Below are positions 5,051-6,327 of a stretch of 6,327 nt of DNA, piece after piece. The position numbers and the translations under genes are program-made. The first letter of the stretch is position 1, and each line of letters begins with the position of its first letter. Source of the stretch: an uncultured Hungatella sp. Its GTDB lineage: Bacteria; Bacillota; Clostridia; Lachnospirales; Lachnospiraceae. The stretch is from contig CAUEKH010000155.1 in the NCBI GenBank assembly GCA_959018155.1, positions 1 to 6,327 on the forward strand, written 5' to 3'. The notes below the pieces were generated by a model. That model was not told where the DNA came from. It was given only the letters and a program-made list of their open reading frames with translations, and did no database searches.

Positions 5051-6052
5051 ATGAAAAATACATTTGAAGTGCGTACAGACCTTGCTGTAGAAGAAAAAGA
5101 AAGCTTCCCCGGGGAGGGCGGGGAAATCAGCGGAGTTTCTTTGAGGGAGTGGCATCGGGCGGACAGCCGGATTAAGATGACGGAGGTTAAGATACTCGAT
5201 GAGAAGGGGGAGCAGGCCATGGGAAAACCCCGCGGTTCCTATATCACCTTGGAGGCCGATCGGCTTTCTGTGAAGGATGAGGATTACCACCGGGAGGTTT
5301 CCGAGGAACTGGCAAGACAGATTGGGCGGCTTCTAGAAAAAAAAGAATACAACAGCCATGGTTACCACGTTCTCGTTGTGGGACTTGGCAACGCTTCCGT
5401 CACTCCCGATTCCCTGGGGCCGAGAGTCCTTGGAAATCTCCAGGTGACGAGACATTTGAAGGTCCAGTATGGGGATGAATTCTGGGCGGGAAGGAAGATT
5501 CCGGTGATCAGTGGAATTGTGCCGGGAGTCATGGCTCAGACGGGGATGGAGAGTGCGGAAATTATTAAGGGCATTATCCGTGAGACGAAACCGGATTTGA
5601 TTATCGCCATAGACGCGCTGGCGGCCAGAAGCGTGAAGCGGCTTGGAACCACAATCCAGCTGACAGATACCGGAATTCACCCGGGTTCCGGTGTGGGAAA
5701 CCATCGCCACAGTCTGACGAAAGAGAGCCTTGGTGTCCCGGTTCTGGCTATCGGAGTTCCGACTGTGGTGGGGGCGGCTGCCATCGTACACGATACTGTT
5801 TCCGCCATGATCGGGGCGCTATCGAAAGATTTAGAGACAAAGGGGATGGGGGAATTCATAGGAAGTATGAGTTCTGATGAACAGTACGATTTAATCAGGG
5901 AACTTTTAGAGCCGGAGTTCGGTCCGCTCTATGTGACACCGCCGGACATTGACGAGACGGTGAAGGAACTGAGCTATACCATATCAGAAGGAATTCACCT
6001 GGCATTTTTGGACGGAGACAGAGATGAAAAAGGAGCGGCTTCCATGGTGTAA
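5051..6052 (+). CDS. gpr: GPR endopeptidase, spore germination protease
   Basis: GPR (peptidase family A25) starts the breakdown of the small acid-soluble proteins that coat DNA in the dormant spore, releasing amino acids at germination. It is made in the forespore as an inactive zymogen that is trimmed at its N-terminus. Here RTDLAVE (residues 8-14) matches the conserved segment near that processing region. The key aspartates are present: D120 in VGLGNASVTPDSLGP and D188 in IAIDALAAR, equivalent to D127 and D193 of the Bacillus megaterium enzyme. Other conserved blocks are PGVMAQTGMES (158-168), TIQLTDTGIHPGSGVGN (201-217) and LGVPVLAIGVPTVV (227-240). The protein has 333 residues against about 370 in Bacillus; the shortfall lies around residues 255-275, where Bacillus enzymes have an insertion. 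ATG 5051 is preferred because GAAAGGTG precedes it at a 6-nt gap. The frame stays open to a GTG at 4937, but that has no Shine-Dalgarno and would add non-conserved residues. spoIIP follows after 55 bp. Confidence 0.96.
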   Translation: MKNTFEVRTDLAVEEKESFPGEGGEISGVSLREWHRADSRIKMTEVKILDEKGEQAMGKPRGSYITLEADRLSVKDEDYHREVSEELARQIGRLLEKKEYNSHGYHVLVVGLGNASVTPDSLGPRVLGNLQVTRHLKVQYGDEFWAGRKIPVISGIVPGVMAQTGMESAEIIKGIIRETKPDLIIAIDALAARSVKRLGTTIQLTDTGIHPGSGVGNHRHSLTKESLGVPVLAIGVPTVVGAAAIVHDTVSAMIGALSKDLETKGMGEFIGSMSSDEQYDLIRELLEPEFGPLYVTPPDIDETVKELSYTISEGIHLAFLDGDRDEKGAASMV

Positions 6053-6080
6053 ATATTCCTTTTCCGGCATAGTATATAAA
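6051..6080 (+). promoter_or_regulatory. Weak candidate mother-cell (sigma-E-like) promoter for spoIIP
   Basis: AAATATT at 6051-6057 resembles the sigma-E -35 element. CATAGTAT (6068-6075, 10-bp gap) and TATATAAA (6073-6080, 15-bp gap) are partial matches to the -10 element, but neither has both ideal sequence and spacing. In Bacillus, spoIIP has a sigma-E promoter and can also be read from gpr. No terminator is visible in the gap. Confidence 0.27.
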
Positions 6081-6107
6081 TAAGGAAAAAATGCGCAGCA
6101 GGTGATT

Positions 6108-6327
6108 ATGGGAAGAAAGGATGGGAGGATTAACCGGATAATCAGACGTATGATGATTGTGACGGGCGTAGTCCTGACTGTCCTTCTTTGCATGAAAGGA
6201 GCGGTTTGGACGGGAAAAAATACAGACGGCGCCTGGCTGGAGGGGCTGATAACGGAGCAGGCCCACCGGGGGCTGGAGGGAATCTGGAAACTTAATTATC
6301 CGGGCGCGTCTGAAATAGAGGAGGCCG
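6108..6327 (+). CDS. spoIIP: Stage II sporulation protein P, N-terminal part only
   Basis: SpoIIP is a membrane-anchored amidase/endopeptidase which, with SpoIID and SpoIIM, thins septal peptidoglycan so the mother cell can engulf the forespore. Only the first 73 codons are in the window; the frame is open at the right edge and the catalytic domain is not visible. The visible part has a basic start (MGRKDGRINRIIRRM) and one hydrophobic segment at about residues 15-32 (MIVTGVVLTVLLCMKGAV), as expected for the N-terminal anchor. A polar stretch (GLITEQAHRGLEGIWKLNYPGAS) follows. ATG 6108 is preceded by AGGTGA at 6100-6105. The identification rests on the N-terminal architecture and on the conserved position immediately after gpr, and less on sequence similarity. 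A four-codon frame (6091-6105) ends within the ribosome binding site. Confidence 0.78.
   Translation, partial: MGRKDGRINRIIRRMMIVTGVVLTVLLCMKGAVWTGKNTDGAWLEGLITEQAHRGLEGIWKLNYPGASEIEEA

Noticed and set aside
5333..5791. Minus-strand frame of 152 codons inside gpr
   Set aside because: It is the shadow of the most conserved part of gpr, with no ribosome binding site or known domain.
6108..6200. Lipoprotein signal in the spoIIP N-terminus (cysteine after the hydrophobic run)
   Set aside because: The residue before the cysteine is leucine, not glycine, alanine or serine, so it does not fit a lipobox; a plain membrane anchor is more likely.

Overview
The window looks like core chromosome from a spore-forming, low-to-mid G+C Firmicute, most likely a Clostridia member of the Lachnospiraceae type. 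The evidence is the gene content and order (GerMN-domain protein, comEC, holA, then rpsT on the opposite strand, then gpr and spoIIP), which matches the conserved comEC-holA-rpsT-gpr-spoIIP neighbourhood of Bacillus and Clostridia. Roughly balanced base composition, strong AGGAGG-type ribosome binding sites and two TTG starts also fit. Species cannot be assigned from the sequence alone.

Layout. Bases 1-563 hold the 3' end of a GerMN-domain (GerM-like) protein. After a short junction made of an 18-bp tandem repeat comes comEC (609-3266, TTG start), encoding a DNA-uptake channel with an N-terminal OB-type region, a Competence-domain membrane core and a C-terminal metallo-beta-lactamase-like domain. 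A near-consensus sigma-A promoter lies across the comEC stop codon and should drive holA (3333-4304), the DNA polymerase III delta subunit. Bases 4305-4503 contain no convincing gene but have nested inverted repeats. On the minus strand, rpsT (ribosomal protein S20, TTG start at 4832) has a complete transcription unit: consensus promoter, leader of about 80 nt, strong Shine-Dalgarno and Rho-independent terminator. Divergent from it are gpr (5051-6052, germination protease) and the first 73 codons of spoIIP (6108 to the window end).

How the genes relate. holA and rpsT are housekeeping genes for replication and translation. The GerMN protein, gpr and spoIIP belong to sporulation and germination: GerM and SpoIIP act in the mother cell/engulfment stage, and GPR degrades spore DNA-protecting proteins on germination. 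comEC is the DNA translocation channel of natural transformation.

What is unusual. I do not see a new biological system; the genes are familiar. The most notable pattern is three independent tandem arrays, all with an 18-bp period, in the 1.8 kb from the GerMN stop codon through comEC. One carries the upstream stop codon and the comEC Shine-Dalgarno, one expands a predicted ComEC membrane helix with a GGSLLV hexapeptide, and one expands a charged ComEC linker. Start-codon choices for comEC and rpsT, the rpsT leader, and the structured holA-rpsT spacer are the other points worth a second look.
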